A stretch of DNA of 64,000 nt from Oscillospiraceae bacterium (GCA_025757845.1 CP107211.1:744001-808000); one strand, 5' to 3'; shown: positions 17,762 to 27,221, numbered from the stretch's first letter. Notes: a model not told the origin generated them from the letters alone. Made by a program: numbers and translations.

Positions 17762-18223
17762 TCAGTAAGCGATGCCGGCTGCGTCATAGCAGGCCTTGGC
17801 AGCCTCCATGATGGCGTTGGAGGTCACGGTGGAGCCGCTCACAGCGTCCACGTTGGGGGTGTTGCCAGCCACGATGGCATCAGCCACGGTGGGAGCAGCA
17901 GCCTGGCCCAGGCTCTCGGTCTCGGTGGAAGCGTCCACGTCGCAGGCGGTAGCAACGCCGTTCTCGAAGGTGATGGTCACGGTCACGTCGCCGTTCATGC
18001 CCTTGGCAGAAGCGGTCTGGGTGCCGGTGTAGCCCTCGCCCTCAGCAACGGAAGCAGCCTCGGAAGAAGCGGCCTCGCTGGCAGCCTCAGAAGAAGCAGC
18101 AACGCTGGAAGCGGCCTCGGAAGAGGCAGCAGAAGAAGCGGCGGTAGAAGAAGCGGAGCTGCCGCAGGCGGCCAGGCTGACAGCCAGGGCGCAGACAACA
18201 GCGATCTTGGTGAACTGTTTCAT
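17762..18223 (-). CDS. FMN-binding domain lipoprotein
   Basis: 153-residue lipoprotein with signal MKQFTKIAVVCALAVSLAAC, lipobox Cys near residue 20, a Ser/Ala/Glu linker of about 40 residues, then one FMN_bind domain whose flavin-attachment-type motif is DAVSGSTVTSNAI. Related domains in RnfG/NqrC carry covalently bound FMN through the Ser/Thr. It probably sits on the outer membrane face and may shuttle electrons through flavins; that role is inference. Start chosen at 18223 for SD AAAGGA. A frameshifted relative lies at 61620. Confidence 0.85.
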   Translation of the reverse strand: MKQFTKIAVVCALAVSLAACGSSASSTAASSAASSEAASSVAASSEAASEAASSEAASVAEGEGYTGTQTASAKGMNGDVTVTITFENGVATACDVDASTETESLGQAAAPTVADAIVAGNTPNVDAVSGSTVTSNAIMEAAKACYDAAGIAY

Positions 18224-18477
18224 AGTTGTATATTCCTTTCTGAAAATCAAAATCGGTACCGGGCCCCAACCGGGCGCACCGGGCACAGAATGCTATTATA
18301 CACGTTTTGAACGATTTTTCAAGTGCATAATGCCGAAAAAGTCTGGAAAAGTTTGTGAAAAGTGCGAGCTTCCTTCTGAAACATGCATAGCGCATTGAAA
18401 ATCCGGCAGCATCATGATATTATTTTTATGGAGAACAGAAAAAGGCAATCCGCCGGACAGAAAGGTATGAGCATGTC

Positions 18478-18825
18478 ATGACGATCCAAGAATGTTATGC
18501 ACAGATGGGCGCAGATTACAACGAAGTATTCCGTCGCCTGTACAACGAAGCAATGATCCGCAAGTTTGTGCTGCTGTTTCCCAAGGATGACAGCTTCCAC
18601 AATCTGGAAGCTGCCCTGAAGGAACAGAACGTGAAGGAAGCCTTCCGCGCAGCACACACCCTGAAGGGTGTGTGCCAGAATCTGGGCTTTTCCAACCTGT
18701 ATGCCCCGGCGGTGACGCTCACCGAGACGCTGCGTGCCGGCCAGCTGGAAGGCACGGCAGAGCAGTTTGCCGAGGTAGAAAAGCAGTACCGCATTACGAT
18801 GGCCGCCATTCAGGCACTGGACTGA
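18478..18825 (+). CDS. histidine phosphotransfer (HPt) domain protein
   Basis: Stand-alone 115-residue HPt protein that can relay phosphate between histidine kinase and response regulator domains. The phospho-acceptor motif AHTLKGVCQNLG is at about residues 60-71 and the rest is predicted four-helix bundle. No kinase or regulator gene adjoins it, so partners are elsewhere. Monocistronic, ending at a strong terminator. Confidence 0.88.
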   Translation: MTIQECYAQMGADYNEVFRRLYNEAMIRKFVLLFPKDDSFHNLEAALKEQNVKEAFRAAHTLKGVCQNLGFSNLYAPAVTLTETLRAGQLEGTAEQFAEVEKQYRITMAAIQALD

Positions 18826-18838
18826 ACGGAACGAAATA

Positions 18839-18887
18839 CCCCGCCGCACCCGCTTCCATTCTGGAAGGGTGCGGCGGGGTATTTGCA
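18839..18887. terminator. bidirectional terminator between HPt and AGCS genes
   Basis: Arms ACCCCGCCGCACCC and GGGTGCGGCGGGGT around about 14 bases, between convergent genes. Confidence 0.8.
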
Positions 18888-20273
18888 TTATTGCAGCTTT
18901 TTTCGTTTTTCGTAGTCGTTGAGGGCGTCCATCGCTTCACCGGAGAGCGGGTAGAGGGCGATCATGTTGAAGATGGTCATCAGGCCGATGCCCACATCGC
19001 CCAGGTCCCACACCACGGTGTAGGCCTGCAGGCCGCCGATGAGCAGCATGACCAGAGCAATCAGCTTGTACACGGTCTGGCTCCACCAGTTGTCGCCGCA
19101 CAGATAGGCCACGTTGCCGCGGGCGTAGTACAGCACTCCCAGAAAGGTGGAAAAGCTGAACAATGCCAGTGTGGCGGCAATGAACACGGTGCCAAACCCG
19201 CCCAGATGGTACTGCATGGCGGTCTGCAGCAGGTCCATGCCGGAAAGCCCGGCGGTGAGGTCCTGCGGCACCAGCAACATCAGAAAGGCGGTGCAGCTGC
19301 AGATGACCACCGTGTCAATCAGTACGCCCAGCGCCTGCACGAAGCCCATCTTGACCGGATCGTCGCACGCGGCGGCTGCGGCAGCGCAGGGGGCTGAACC
19401 GCTGCCGGCTTCATTGGAGAAAAGCCCGCGCTTGACGCCGTTCATCAGCACGGCACCAAAGCCGCCGGCCGCCATCTGCCGCAGACCAAAGGCCTCGGCA
19501 AAAATGCGGCCCAGCACGGCGGGCAGCTGGCGGAAGTTGACCACCAGAATGCCCACGGTGAGCACAAAGTAGCACACCGCCATGATGGGCACCATCACAT
19601 CCAGGCTTTTCACGGTGGCGTTCTTGCGCAGCACGATGAGAGCGGCCAGCGCCGTGAGCACCAGCGTAGTGGTCAGCGGGGGAATGTGGAACGCGTTCTG
19701 GAACGCCGAACTCACCGAGTTGGAGATCACCTGACTGATGCCGCACCAGCAGATCAGGCCCGACACCGCAAACAGCGCCGCCGTGACCGAGTGCCGGAGT
19801 TTTTTGCCGCGCCAACGCTCAGCCAGTGCGTGCAGGTAGTAGGCCGGGCCGCCGCGCCAGCCGCCGTAGAGCGGGTCGGGCTGACGGTATTTCTGGGCCA
19901 GCGTGGACTCGATAAAAGAGGTGGAAGCGCCCAGCAGGGCAGTGACCCACATCCAGAACACCGCGCCTGCACCGCCGGCCGAAACCGCCGCCACCACGCC
20001 CACCAGGTTGCCCATGCCCACCCGGGTAGCGGTGGACACCACCAGGGTCTGGAAGGAGGAAAGCCCCTCCTTGTTCTGGTTCTTTTCGCACACGGCGGCG
20101 ATCATATCCCGGAACAGCCGCACCGGCAGCAGGCGGGTGCGCAAGGTGAACCAGATACCGGCGGTGAACAGCAGCACGACCATCGGCGAGATGCCGATGC
20201 CGCCGCCCACTGGCAGCGTGAACAGATCGCCCCACAGCAGGCGGTAAACAAATTCAATAAGATGGGTCAGCAA
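18888..20273 (-). CDS. sodium:alanine/glycine symporter (AGCS family)
   Basis: Na+-coupled amino acid importer of about 461 residues with 10-11 predicted membrane helices. Family signatures GGIGISPMVVLLF, STATRVGMGNLVGV and SNEAGSGSAPCAAAAA (the last two in the substrate/Na+ site) are clear. The in-frame ATG at 20306 overlaps the -10 box TATAAT of a consensus promoter, so I chose TTG at 20273, which has AAGGAGG 8 bases upstream. Product is secure; the start is inferred. Confidence 0.9.
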   Translation of the reverse strand: MLTHLIEFVYRLLWGDLFTLPVGGGIGISPMVVLLFTAGIWFTLRTRLLPVRLFRDMIAAVCEKNQNKEGLSSFQTLVVSTATRVGMGNLVGVVAAVSAGGAGAVFWMWVTALLGASTSFIESTLAQKYRQPDPLYGGWRGGPAYYLHALAERWRGKKLRHSVTAALFAVSGLICWCGISQVISNSVSSAFQNAFHIPPLTTTLVLTALAALIVLRKNATVKSLDVMVPIMAVCYFVLTVGILVVNFRQLPAVLGRIFAEAFGLRQMAAGGFGAVLMNGVKRGLFSNEAGSGSAPCAAAAAACDDPVKMGFVQALGVLIDTVVICSCTAFLMLLVPQDLTAGLSGMDLLQTAMQYHLGGFGTVFIAATLALFSFSTFLGVLYYARGNVAYLCGDNWWSQTVYKLIALVMLLIGGLQAYTVVWDLGDVGIGLMTIFNMIALYPLSGEAMDALNDYEKRKKLQ

Positions 20274-20304
20274 GAGCAAGGCCTCCTTGTCGGTTGATGA
20301 CTTC

Positions 20305-20333
20305 ATTATAGTACAGTACAAAAGAATTGTAAA
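20305..20333 (-). promoter_or_regulatory. promoter of the AGCS symporter gene
   Basis: Minus strand TTTACA, 17-base spacer, TATAAT. The -10 contains the ATG that would otherwise be read as a start codon. Confidence 0.75.
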
Positions 20334-20390
20334 ATCCAAAATATTGATCGAAAGAATCAATGGAACAGAAGAGCAGGCCCGGCACAAAAC

Positions 20391-20422
20391 AAAAACCGCC
20401 CGGCTGTTGCACCGGGCGGCGG
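20391..20422 (-). terminator. terminator after thiC
   Basis: Minus strand arms CCGCCCGG and CCGGGCGG with loop TGCAACAG, followed by TTTTTG. Confidence 0.8.
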
Positions 20423-20448
20423 AGGAAGCAATAAAAATTGTCAGAAAA

Positions 20449-21759
20449 TCACAGGATGTCGATGTATTCACCGGCCAGCGCTTTGTTCATGCTGCGCACG
20501 GCGCAGAACTTGCCGCACATGCTGCAGGTGTCGCTGTGGTCATCTTCCGGCAGGCGGGCGTCGCGGATGGCTTTGGCGGTCTCGGGGTCCAGCGCACAGG
20601 CAAACTGTGCGTCCCAGTCCAGCACCCGGCGGGCGTCGCCCATCTTGTCGTCGATGTCGCGGGCATGGGGGATGCCCTTGGCGATGTCGGCGGCGTGGGC
20701 AGCGATCTTGGAGGCCACGATGCCCTGCTTTACGTCCTCCACGTTGGGCAGTGCCAGATGCTCGGCAGGGGTGACATAGCACAGGAAGGCAGCACCGCTC
20801 ATGGCAGCCACCGCTCCGCCGATGGCAGCGGTGATGTGGTCATAGCCGGGGGCAATGTCGGTGACCAGGGGTCCCAGCACATAGAAGGGGGCACCCATGC
20901 AGATGCTCTTCTGTACTTCCATGTTGGCGGCTACCTGATTCAGCGGCACATGGCCGGGGCCTTCCACCATGACCTGTACGTTGTGAGCCCAGGCACGCTT
21001 GGTCAGCTCACCCAGACGCACCAGCTCTTCGATCTGACACACGTCGGTGGCGTCGGCCAGACAGCCGGGGCGGCAGGCATCGCCCAGCGAGATGGTCACA
21101 TCGTGCTCGGCGCAGATCTCGCAGATCTCATCAAAGTGCTCGTAGAAGGGGTTTTCGTTGCCGGTCATGCTCATCCAGGCAAACACCAGCGAACCGCCGC
21201 GGCTCACGATGTTCATCTTGCGCTTGTGCTTGCGGATCTGCTCGATGGTCTTGCGGGTGATGCCGCAGTGCAGGGTGACAAAGTCCACGCCGTCCTCGGC
21301 ATGCAGGCGCACCACGTCGATGAAGTCCTGTGCGGTCAGTTCAGCCAGATCCCGCTGATAGTGGATGACCGAGTCGTACACCGGCACGGTGCCGATCATC
21401 ACGGGGCACTCGTGGGTCAGCTTCTGGCGGAAGGGCTGGGTGTTGCCGTGGCTGGACAGGTCCATGATGGCCTCGGCCCCCATGTTCACGGCACTCATGA
21501 CCTTCTTCATTTCAATGTTGTAGTCCTTGCAGTCCCGGGAGACACCAAGGTTCACATTGATCTTGGTGCGCAACATGCTGCCGATGCCCTCCGGGTCCAG
21601 GCATTCGTGATGCTTGTTGGCCGGGATGGCTACCTTGCCTTCGGCCACCAGCTGCCGGATCTCCTCCGGGGTGCGGTACTCCTTTTTGGCCACGATCTCC
21701 ATCTGCGGGGTGATGATGCCCTTGCGGGCGGCATCCATCTGGGTGGTGTAAGTCTGCAT
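20449..21759 (-). CDS. thiC: phosphomethylpyrimidine synthase ThiC
   Basis: Radical-SAM-type enzyme converting AIR to HMP phosphate for thiamine. The 436-residue protein is the short bacterial form; it carries the C-terminal cluster motif CSMCGKFC (CX2CX4C), VEGPGHVP and [11 protein letters not shown]. Start at 21759 has SD AAGGAAG. Last gene of the thiW-thiM-thiE-(orf)-thiC run, ending at a terminator. Confidence 0.96.
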   Translation of the reverse strand: MQTYTTQMDAARKGIITPQMEIVAKKEYRTPEEIRQLVAEGKVAIPANKHHECLDPEGIGSMLRTKINVNLGVSRDCKDYNIEMKKVMSAVNMGAEAIMDLSSHGNTQPFRQKLTHECPVMIGTVPVYDSVIHYQRDLAELTAQDFIDVVRLHAEDGVDFVTLHCGITRKTIEQIRKHKRKMNIVSRGGSLVFAWMSMTGNENPFYEHFDEICEICAEHDVTISLGDACRPGCLADATDVCQIEELVRLGELTKRAWAHNVQVMVEGPGHVPLNQVAANMEVQKSICMGAPFYVLGPLVTDIAPGYDHITAAIGGAVAAMSGAAFLCYVTPAEHLALPNVEDVKQGIVASKIAAHAADIAKGIPHARDIDDKMGDARRVLDWDAQFACALDPETAKAIRDARLPEDDHSDTCSMCGKFCAVRSMNKALAGEYIDIL

Positions 21760-21788
21760 GATAAACTTCCTTCCAAAAATTCTCTCTT

Positions 21789-22034
21789 TTATCTGAACAG
21801 CAGAACGCTGGTCATGCGGCGATGCAGGCAGGCCTGCGGGGCGGGAGTTTCTCTGAGGACCGTCCGCTGGGGTGGGACCCTGTTGCCGCAGGCAATAGGG
21901 CGGGCGATGGAATGGCCCGATTCGCGTCCGAAGAGAAAGCTGCCGACACACAGGCTGGACCGGCTGGCAGGCTGCCGCCATTCAGAGAGAATATTCTGGA
22001 TGCCGGCACCTGCGCGAGAAAATACGCTCATCAT
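21789..22034 (-). CDS. hypothetical 81-residue ORF between thiE and thiC
   Basis: I do not recognise it. It starts at paired ATGs behind a strong SD (AAAAGGAG) and fills the thiE-thiC gap. Composition is Arg/Ser/Pro-rich with several Cys and His, with no signal, helix or known motif. Either a small peptide in the thiamine operon or non-coding leader of thiC with a chance ORF. Codon use is less biased than in neighbouring genes, which argues for caution. Confidence 0.3.
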   Translation of the reverse strand: MMSVFSRAGAGIQNILSEWRQPASRSSLCVGSFLFGRESGHSIARPIACGNRVPPQRTVLRETPAPQACLHRRMTSVLLFR

Positions 22035-22101
22035 AAAAACTCCTTTTATGATTTTTATAACGCGGCACAAGGTGGTGTCCCCGGTGTGCCGCGGGAAATG
22101 A

Positions 22102-22740
22102 TTACTCTACGATCTGCTCCGAGAGGGCTTTCAGTTCCCTGCACTCGGCCTCAATGTCCTTTGCACCGAAGATGGCGCTTACAAGGGCCACGCCGTCCAC
22201 GCCGGTGCCCCTGAGCTGCAGGATATTATCCTTGTGGATGCCGCCGATGGCCACCACCGGCACATCCACGGCATTGCAGATGTCGATGAGGGTCTGCCGG
22301 GGCAGGACGTTGACGTCCTCCTTGGTGTGGGTAGCAAAAGCAGCCCCCACGCCCAGACAGTCGGCCCCGTGGGCCACAGCGTCCAGCGCCTCCTGTACCG
22401 TGTGGGCCGAAACACCGATCATCATGCCTTCGCCCACGCGCTCGCGCACCTTGGCGGCGGCCATGTCGCTCTGGCCCACATGGATGCCCTCGGCGTGGCA
22501 CTTCACGGCCACATCCACGTTGTCGTTGATGAACAGTGGCACACCGTACTGCTGGCACAGGCCGTGGATCTGGATGGCTTCCTGCAAAAACTCTGCATCC
22601 CCCAGCTGCTTTTCCCGCAGCTGTACGCAGGTGACACCGCCCTTCAGGGCGCTTTCCACCTGCTGGTACAGGGTCTGCTCGCCCACCCAGGCGCGGTCGG
22701 TCACGGCGTATAATAACATGGTATGCTTATCGCACTTCAT
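22102..22740 (-). CDS. thiE: thiamine-phosphate synthase ThiE
   Basis: Joins HMP-PP and thiazole phosphate to thiamine phosphate. The 212-residue TIM barrel has YAVTDR, QLREK, INDNVDVA, GIHVGQSD, IGVSAHT and VAIGGI, all typical. Its start overlaps the thiM stop by 14 bases, and ATG 22740 follows AAGGAG. Complete and ordinary. Confidence 0.95.
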   Translation of the reverse strand: MKCDKHTMLLYAVTDRAWVGEQTLYQQVESALKGGVTCVQLREKQLGDAEFLQEAIQIHGLCQQYGVPLFINDNVDVAVKCHAEGIHVGQSDMAAAKVRERVGEGMMIGVSAHTVQEALDAVAHGADCLGVGAAFATHTKEDVNVLPRQTLIDICNAVDVPVVAIGGIHKDNILQLRGTGVDGVALVSAIFGAKDIEAECRELKALSEQIVE

Positions 22741-23548
22741 AGGTTGCTCCTTCTTCCAGCTGTGCGGGGGTCATATTGTAGACGGCATCAATGATGTAAT
22801 TGCGGTAGGTGGAGTTGCCGTCCAGCGGGCTCAGGCGGCTGTGGGCGATCTCACCGGCCAGACCCATGGCGCACACAGCGGCGGCAGCGGCCTCCAGCGG
22901 CTGGTCGGGGTTGGCGGTGACGAAGGCTGCCGTCAGAGCCGAGAGCTGGCAGCCAGTGCCGGTGATGCTGCTCATCATGGGGTGGCCGTTGCGGATGCAG
23001 TAAGCCTTGTGGGCGTCGGCCACGATGTCAATGGCACCGGTGATGGCCACCACGGCACCGGTGCGGGCCGCAAAGGCCTTGGCAAAAGCCACGGCGCTGT
23101 CCAGATTTTCCTCGGTGACCTTGTCGGCCACGTCGGCATCCACGCCCTTGGTGGTACCGGCACCCGAAGCCAGGGTCTTGATCTCAGAGATGTTGCCCCG
23201 GATGACCGTGAATTTCACCTCCCGCAGCAGGCGGTTGGCGGTGTCGGTGCGCAGCTGGGAAGCACCGGCGCCCACGGGGTCCAGCACCACGGGGTGGCCC
23301 AGCAGGTTGGCCTTTTTCCCGGCCAGCAGCATGCTGGTGATGGTGCGGCTGTTCAGGGTACCGATGTTGATGTTCAGGCCGCCGCAGATGGTGGTGATGT
23401 CCTCCACCTCGGCGGCATCGTCGGCCATGATGGGGGAGGCCCCGCAGGCCAGCACCATGTTGGCGCAGTCGTTCACCGTGACATAGTTGGTGATGTTGTG
23501 GATCAGCGGGCAGGTGCTGCGGACATTCTCAAAACATTCAGCAAACAT
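22727..23548 (-). CDS. thiM: hydroxyethylthiazole kinase ThiM
   Basis: Phosphorylates salvaged hydroxyethylthiazole. The 273-residue ribokinase-fold protein has PLIHNITNYVTVNDCAN, GASPIMADD, LDPVGAGAS and the anion-hole motif SSITGTGCQLSA. It follows thiW by 13 bases and overlaps thiE, which it supplies. No thiG/thiH/thiS are seen here, so the thiazole half may be salvaged. Confidence 0.95.
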   Translation of the reverse strand: MFAECFENVRSTCPLIHNITNYVTVNDCANMVLACGASPIMADDAAEVEDITTICGGLNINIGTLNSRTITSMLLAGKKANLLGHPVVLDPVGAGASQLRTDTANRLLREVKFTVIRGNISEIKTLASGAGTTKGVDADVADKVTEENLDSAVAFAKAFAARTGAVVAITGAIDIVADAHKAYCIRNGHPMMSSITGTGCQLSALTAAFVTANPDQPLEAAAAAVCAMGLAGEIAHSRLSPLDGNSTYRNYIIDAVYNMTPAQLEEGATYEVR

Positions 23549-23561
23549 GATGGCACCTCTG

Positions 23562-24077
23562 TCAGGACAGGCTGCTCTGCATGCTGCGCAGAACACCGGA
23601 ACGCTGCAGGCTGAGCACCAGGATCCCGGCGATCACAGCGCCCACGCCGGTGGAGATGAGGAAGGGGACGATGTAGGCATAGAAGGCGATGTCACCGGCG
23701 CTCTTGCCCATCAGGAAGATGGCCACCGGGTAGGCGCACAGGCCGCCCAGCACGCTGGTGCCGAACACCTCACCGGCCACCGTGGCCAGCAGGTTCTTGG
23801 TCTTGTGGTACACCAGACCGCACAGCAGCGCGCCGAACATGCTGCCCGGGAAGGCCATCAGACTGCCCAGGCCCAGCAGGTTGCGCAGCAGGGAGGCCAC
23901 AAAGGCTACGCCTACACCCCACCAGGGCCCCAGCAGCACGGCGCACAGCACATTGACCATGTGCTGCACCGGAGCACACTTGCTGCCGAACATCGGGAAG
24001 CTGAACACGCTGCCCACCACACACAGGGCACAGAACATACCGGCCAGCGCCAGTTTTTTTGCAGAAACCTTTTTCAT
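23562..24077 (-). CDS. thiW: ECF transporter S component ThiW
   Basis: Membrane S component, predicted to import thiazole for the ThiM route. The 171-residue protein has five or six hydrophobic segments and the ThiW hallmark CAPVQHMVNVLCAVLLGPWWG followed by LLGLGSLMAFPGSMFGA. Energy-coupling subunits EcfA/EcfT are not in the window and are usually shared. Start at 24077 has SD GAGGGAAAA. First coding gene after the TPP riboswitch. Confidence 0.88.
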   Translation of the reverse strand: MKKVSAKKLALAGMFCALCVVGSVFSFPMFGSKCAPVQHMVNVLCAVLLGPWWGVGVAFVASLLRNLLGLGSLMAFPGSMFGALLCGLVYHKTKNLLATVAGEVFGTSVLGGLCAYPVAIFLMGKSAGDIAFYAYIVPFLISTGVGAVIAGILVLSLQRSGVLRSMQSSLS

Positions 24078-24330
24078 GAGGGAAAACTCCTTTCCAGTGG
24101 GGCGGCTGCAGACAGCGGCCCCGGCAAACCACGCCCTGCCCGCAAAAAAAGGCAAAGCGATCCTTCGGGTTGCGGTCGAGACTTGCTGGTCTCCTCTCAC
24201 GCCGGAACACGGCTTCCCATCGCTGTCGGTTGCAAGGCTCAGGGCGCTCCCCCTCAGCCCGCTGCGCCTGTGCGCAGAGCCGCCCTTTGCAGGGCGGGAA
24301 TGATTCCTCCTCAAAAAATGCTGACAAAAC
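24078..24330 (-). other. 250-base leader between TPP terminator and thiW
   Basis: No recognisable gene. A good SD-like GAGGAGGA sits just after the riboswitch terminator but has no ATG behind it. GC-rich, with no clear second hairpin. Its length is unusual for a riboswitch-controlled gene. Confidence 0.4.
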
Positions 24331-24470
24331 AAAAACAGGAGACACCCGGCGGGGTGCCTCCTGTAAAAAATCGTACAACAATGACTTCCTACGGCGGCAT
24401 TATCCGCATCAGGTTAAAGGGTCGAAGGTCGATTCCTTCCTCTCAGCCTGCATCACAAGCTCCCCTGTAT
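24331..24470 (-). promoter_or_regulatory. TPP riboswitch with terminator
   Basis: Minus strand carries the thi box: GGGGAGC, GCTGAGAGGA, ACCCTTTAACCTGATGCGGATAATGCCG split over the conserved THI core, then CGTAGGAAGT. The aptamer spans about 24385-24466. The expression platform is a hairpin at 24363-24336 with arms CAGGAGGCACCC and GGGTGTCTCCTG, then TTTTTG. It governs thiW-thiM-thiE-thiC. Confidence 0.95.
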
Positions 24471-24485
24471 TTGGTTCGTGACTGT

Positions 24486-24514
24486 ATTTTACACCCTTTG
24501 CGCGCAAATTGCAA
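24486..24514 (-). promoter_or_regulatory. promoter of the thiamine operon
   Basis: Minus strand TTGCAA, 17-base spacer, TAAAAT, placing the transcript start right at the riboswitch 5' end. Confidence 0.7.
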
Positions 24515-24521
24515 GGGGGCA

Positions 24522-24932
24522 TCAGATCAGGATGCCGTCGCAGTGGTCAATCTCATGCTGGATGATCTGGGCCGTCCAGCCGGTAAAGGTGCGGATGCGC
24601 GGCTTGCCGTCGGCAGTTTCGTACTGCACCTTGATGCTTTTCCAGCGCTTGGTGGGGCGCACACCCTCCAGCGAAAGACAGCCCTCCTCGGTGTTGTAGG
24701 GGCCGGACTTTTTGAGGATGACCGGGTTGAACAGCACCAGATACCCGTCTTCGGCTTCCACGGCGATGATGCGCTTTGCCACGCCGATCATGTTGGCAGC
24801 CATGCCCACACAGCCGTCGGCGTGGGCTGCCAGGGTCTCCAGCAGGTCGCGGGCGGTGTCGGCGTCTGCCGGGGTGGCCCGGGCGGACTTCTGGGCTAAA
24901 AACAGGGGGTCGTGTACAATGGGCTGGATCAT
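24522..24932 (-). CDS. def: peptide deformylase
   Basis: Removes the N-formyl group from nascent proteins. The 136-residue protein has the three PDF motifs: GMAANMIG (variant of GXGLAAXQ), EGCLS with the metal Cys, and QHEIDH with the metal His pair and catalytic Glu. It is the short clostridial type, here 12 bases after brnQ. Given its distance from the usual def-fmt locus it may be a second deformylase. Confidence 0.9.
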   Translation of the reverse strand: MIQPIVHDPLFLAQKSARATPADADTARDLLETLAAHADGCVGMAANMIGVAKRIIAVEAEDGYLVLFNPVILKKSGPYNTEEGCLSLEGVRPTKRWKSIKVQYETADGKPRIRTFTGWTAQIIQHEIDHCDGILI

Positions 24933-24944
24933 AAAAAATCTCCT

Positions 24945-26231
24945 TTACGGTTCATGGGGGGTGGGGCGCAGCAGCATCCCTGCCAGAATGCCCACCGCTG
25001 CCGGCAGCACCCAGCCAAAGCCCACAGCCCCAAAGGGCAGGGCCTTAGCCAGGGCCGAAAGGGGCCCCAGGGGCAGGGCGGACGCAACGCTTTGCAGGGC
25101 GGTGCAGCCAATGCACAGAGGGTACACCAGCGGGTGCCGCTGCTCCAGCTCCGGCACAAAGGAAAGGCAGATCAGCAAAATGGCCACCGGGTAAAGGGCG
25201 TTGAGCACCGGGACGGACAGCCGCAGGATGTCTGCCAGGCCCAGGTTCGAGACCAGCATACTGGCAGCGGCAAAAAATCCGGCAAAGGCCGGATAGGGCA
25301 CAGAGGGCACCAGGGTGTGGAAGTACTCCCCCACACAGGCAATAAGGCCCACACAGGTGTTAAAGCAGGCCAGCACAAAAATAGCGGCAAGGAGCACAAG
25401 GCCAGCTTTGCCAAAAAGCCGGTCTGCCAGCACCGTCAGCACGTCGGCTCCGGTGGCAAGGCCGGGGACGGCGGCCCCGGTAAGGGCTCCGGCGTGGCCC
25501 AGCATGGCGTACACTGCCAGCAGCAGCCCTCCGGCCACAAACCCGGCCAGGATGGTGCTGCGCTGCACCTCCTCCTGCCGGGTGACGCCCTGGGCCTGGA
25601 TGTTCAGGGCAATGATGGCTCCAAAGTTCAAGGCTGCCAGGGTGTCCATAGTCTGGTAGCCGTACAATACGCCCTGTAATACGGCACCAGAGGTATACTC
25701 CGGGGTGGGGGTGCCGTACTGCCCTGCCAGGGGGTGCAGCAGGCAGCCGCCAAACAAGACCAGGATCAGCACCAGCAGGCAGGGGCACAGCAGCCTGCCC
25801 AGCCAACGGGTGAGCCTTTCCGGCCGCAGGGCCACCAGAAAGGCCGCCGCAAAGAACACCACCGAGTATCCCAGCTGCAGCCCGGCCCCGGTGCCCACCA
25901 GGGGGGCCAGCATGGCAAAGGAGGTGCTGGCGGTGCGTGGGATGGCCAGGCAGGGGCCAATGGACAGGTAGATCAGGATCATAAAGACCTGGGCAAACAC
26001 CGGGTGCACCCGGCCTGCCAGCTTTTCCAGACCCTGGGCCCGGGCCACAGCCACCACTCCGGCAACGGGCAGCCCCACGGCACTGATGGCCAGGCCCAGA
26101 AAGGCAGGCCAGAAATGGATGCCTGCCTTGGCTCCTAGGTCCGGCGGAAAGATCAGGTTGCCAGCCCCGAAAAACATGGAAAACAGCGTGAAGCCGATGA
26201 GCAGCAGCTTTCGGCCAGATAGCTTTTGCAT
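24945..26231 (-). CDS. brnQ: branched-chain amino acid:cation symporter BrnQ
   Basis: Imports Leu/Ile/Val with Na+ or H+. The 428-residue protein has 12 predicted helices and the family signatures GFTLFSMFFGAGNLIFPP, IGPCLAIPRTASTSF and GYQTMDTLAALNFG. I chose ATG 26231, with the [11 protein letters not shown], over longer forms. It lies upstream of def in the same direction. Confidence 0.93.
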   Translation of the reverse strand: MQKLSGRKLLLIGFTLFSMFFGAGNLIFPPDLGAKAGIHFWPAFLGLAISAVGLPVAGVVAVARAQGLEKLAGRVHPVFAQVFMILIYLSIGPCLAIPRTASTSFAMLAPLVGTGAGLQLGYSVVFFAAAFLVALRPERLTRWLGRLLCPCLLVLILVLFGGCLLHPLAGQYGTPTPEYTSGAVLQGVLYGYQTMDTLAALNFGAIIALNIQAQGVTRQEEVQRSTILAGFVAGGLLLAVYAMLGHAGALTGAAVPGLATGADVLTVLADRLFGKAGLVLLAAIFVLACFNTCVGLIACVGEYFHTLVPSVPYPAFAGFFAAASMLVSNLGLADILRLSVPVLNALYPVAILLICLSFVPELEQRHPLVYPLCIGCTALQSVASALPLGPLSALAKALPFGAVGFGWVLPAAVGILAGMLLRPTPHEP

Positions 26232-26447
26232 AAAAAGTTCCCCCCTCTTGTGTGCACTCCTGCCGGGCAGGGAGCGAATATCTTCAGTGTACTCTGAAGA
26301 TAAATTCATGTCAAGCATATCCAAGTTGAACAAAAGTATCTTTTGAAAACAAGGCCTCCCGGGCAGGTGATGCACAGGTCATTGGCCTTTGGGGCGGAGT
26401 GTGGTATACTGGGACGCAGAAAACTGCAGCGAAATGAGGGGAGAACC

Positions 26448-27221
26448 ATGCACGACTACAAAACGCTGCTCCGGCGCGCCGGGGCGGTGCTGTTCTGGCT
26501 GGCAGTGTGGCAGGCTGCGGCCATGGCCATCGGACAGGAGGTCTTTCTGGTGTCGCCGGTGCAGGCCCTGCGCTGCCTGCTGCGGCTGCTGCCGCAGGCG
26601 GATTTCTGGCACCGGGTGGGGTTCAGCGCCGGGCGCATCCTGCTGGGCTTCGGGCTGGGCGTGGTGTGCAGTGCGGCGCTGGCCGTGGCGGCTGAAATCT
26701 GTCCCGCTGCCGAAGTTTTGATCGCCCCGGTGCTGCAGCTGGTCAAGGCCACGCCGGTGGCCAGCTTCATCATTCTGGCGCTGGTGTGGGTGCGGGGGTC
26801 CTCGCTGTCGGTGCTCATCAGCTTTCTGATGGTGCTTCCGGTGCTGTACGGGGCCGTGCGCACCGGCATCCGGGCGGCAGACCTGCAGCTGCTGGAAATG
26901 GCAAAGGTGTTCCGTCTGCCGCTGGGCCGCCGCCTGCGGGCCGTGTGGCTCCCGGCGGTGCTCCCGGCTTTCCGGCAGGGGTGCAGCGTGGCGCTGGGCA
27001 TCTGCTGGAAAAGCGGCGTGGCGGCGGAGGTCATCGGCCTGCCCAACGGCAGCATCGGCGATGCCCTCTACCGGGCCAAGATCACCCTTTCCACCGGGGA
27101 GCTGTTCGCCTGGACCTTTGTCATCATCCTGCTCAGTGCGGCCTTTGAAAAGCTGTTCCTCCGGGCGCTGGATGCTGGGAGCCGGGCGTTGATTGGCGGA
27201 GAGGAGGATGCCGCATGCTGA
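26448..27221 (+). CDS. ABC importer permease (SsuC/TauC/ThiX type)
   Basis: Integral membrane subunit of a nitrate/taurine/pyrimidine-type importer. The 257-residue protein has about six helices and the EAA-loop-like stretch EMAKVFRLPLGRRLRAVWLPAVLPAF. It overlaps the ATPase gene by 7 bases. No binding protein adjoins, but a NMT1-like lipoprotein gene at 31917 would complete the system. Upstream there is an extended -10 TGGTATACT near 26403. Substrate unknown; HMP-type thiamine precursors, sulfonates or nitrate-like anions are family options. Confidence 0.85.
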   Translation: MHDYKTLLRRAGAVLFWLAVWQAAAMAIGQEVFLVSPVQALRCLLRLLPQADFWHRVGFSAGRILLGFGLGVVCSAALAVAAEICPAAEVLIAPVLQLVKATPVASFIILALVWVRGSSLSVLISFLMVLPVLYGAVRTGIRAADLQLLEMAKVFRLPLGRRLRAVWLPAVLPAFRQGCSVALGICWKSGVAAEVIGLPNGSIGDALYRAKITLSTGELFAWTFVIILLSAAFEKLFLRALDAGSRALIGGEEDAAC

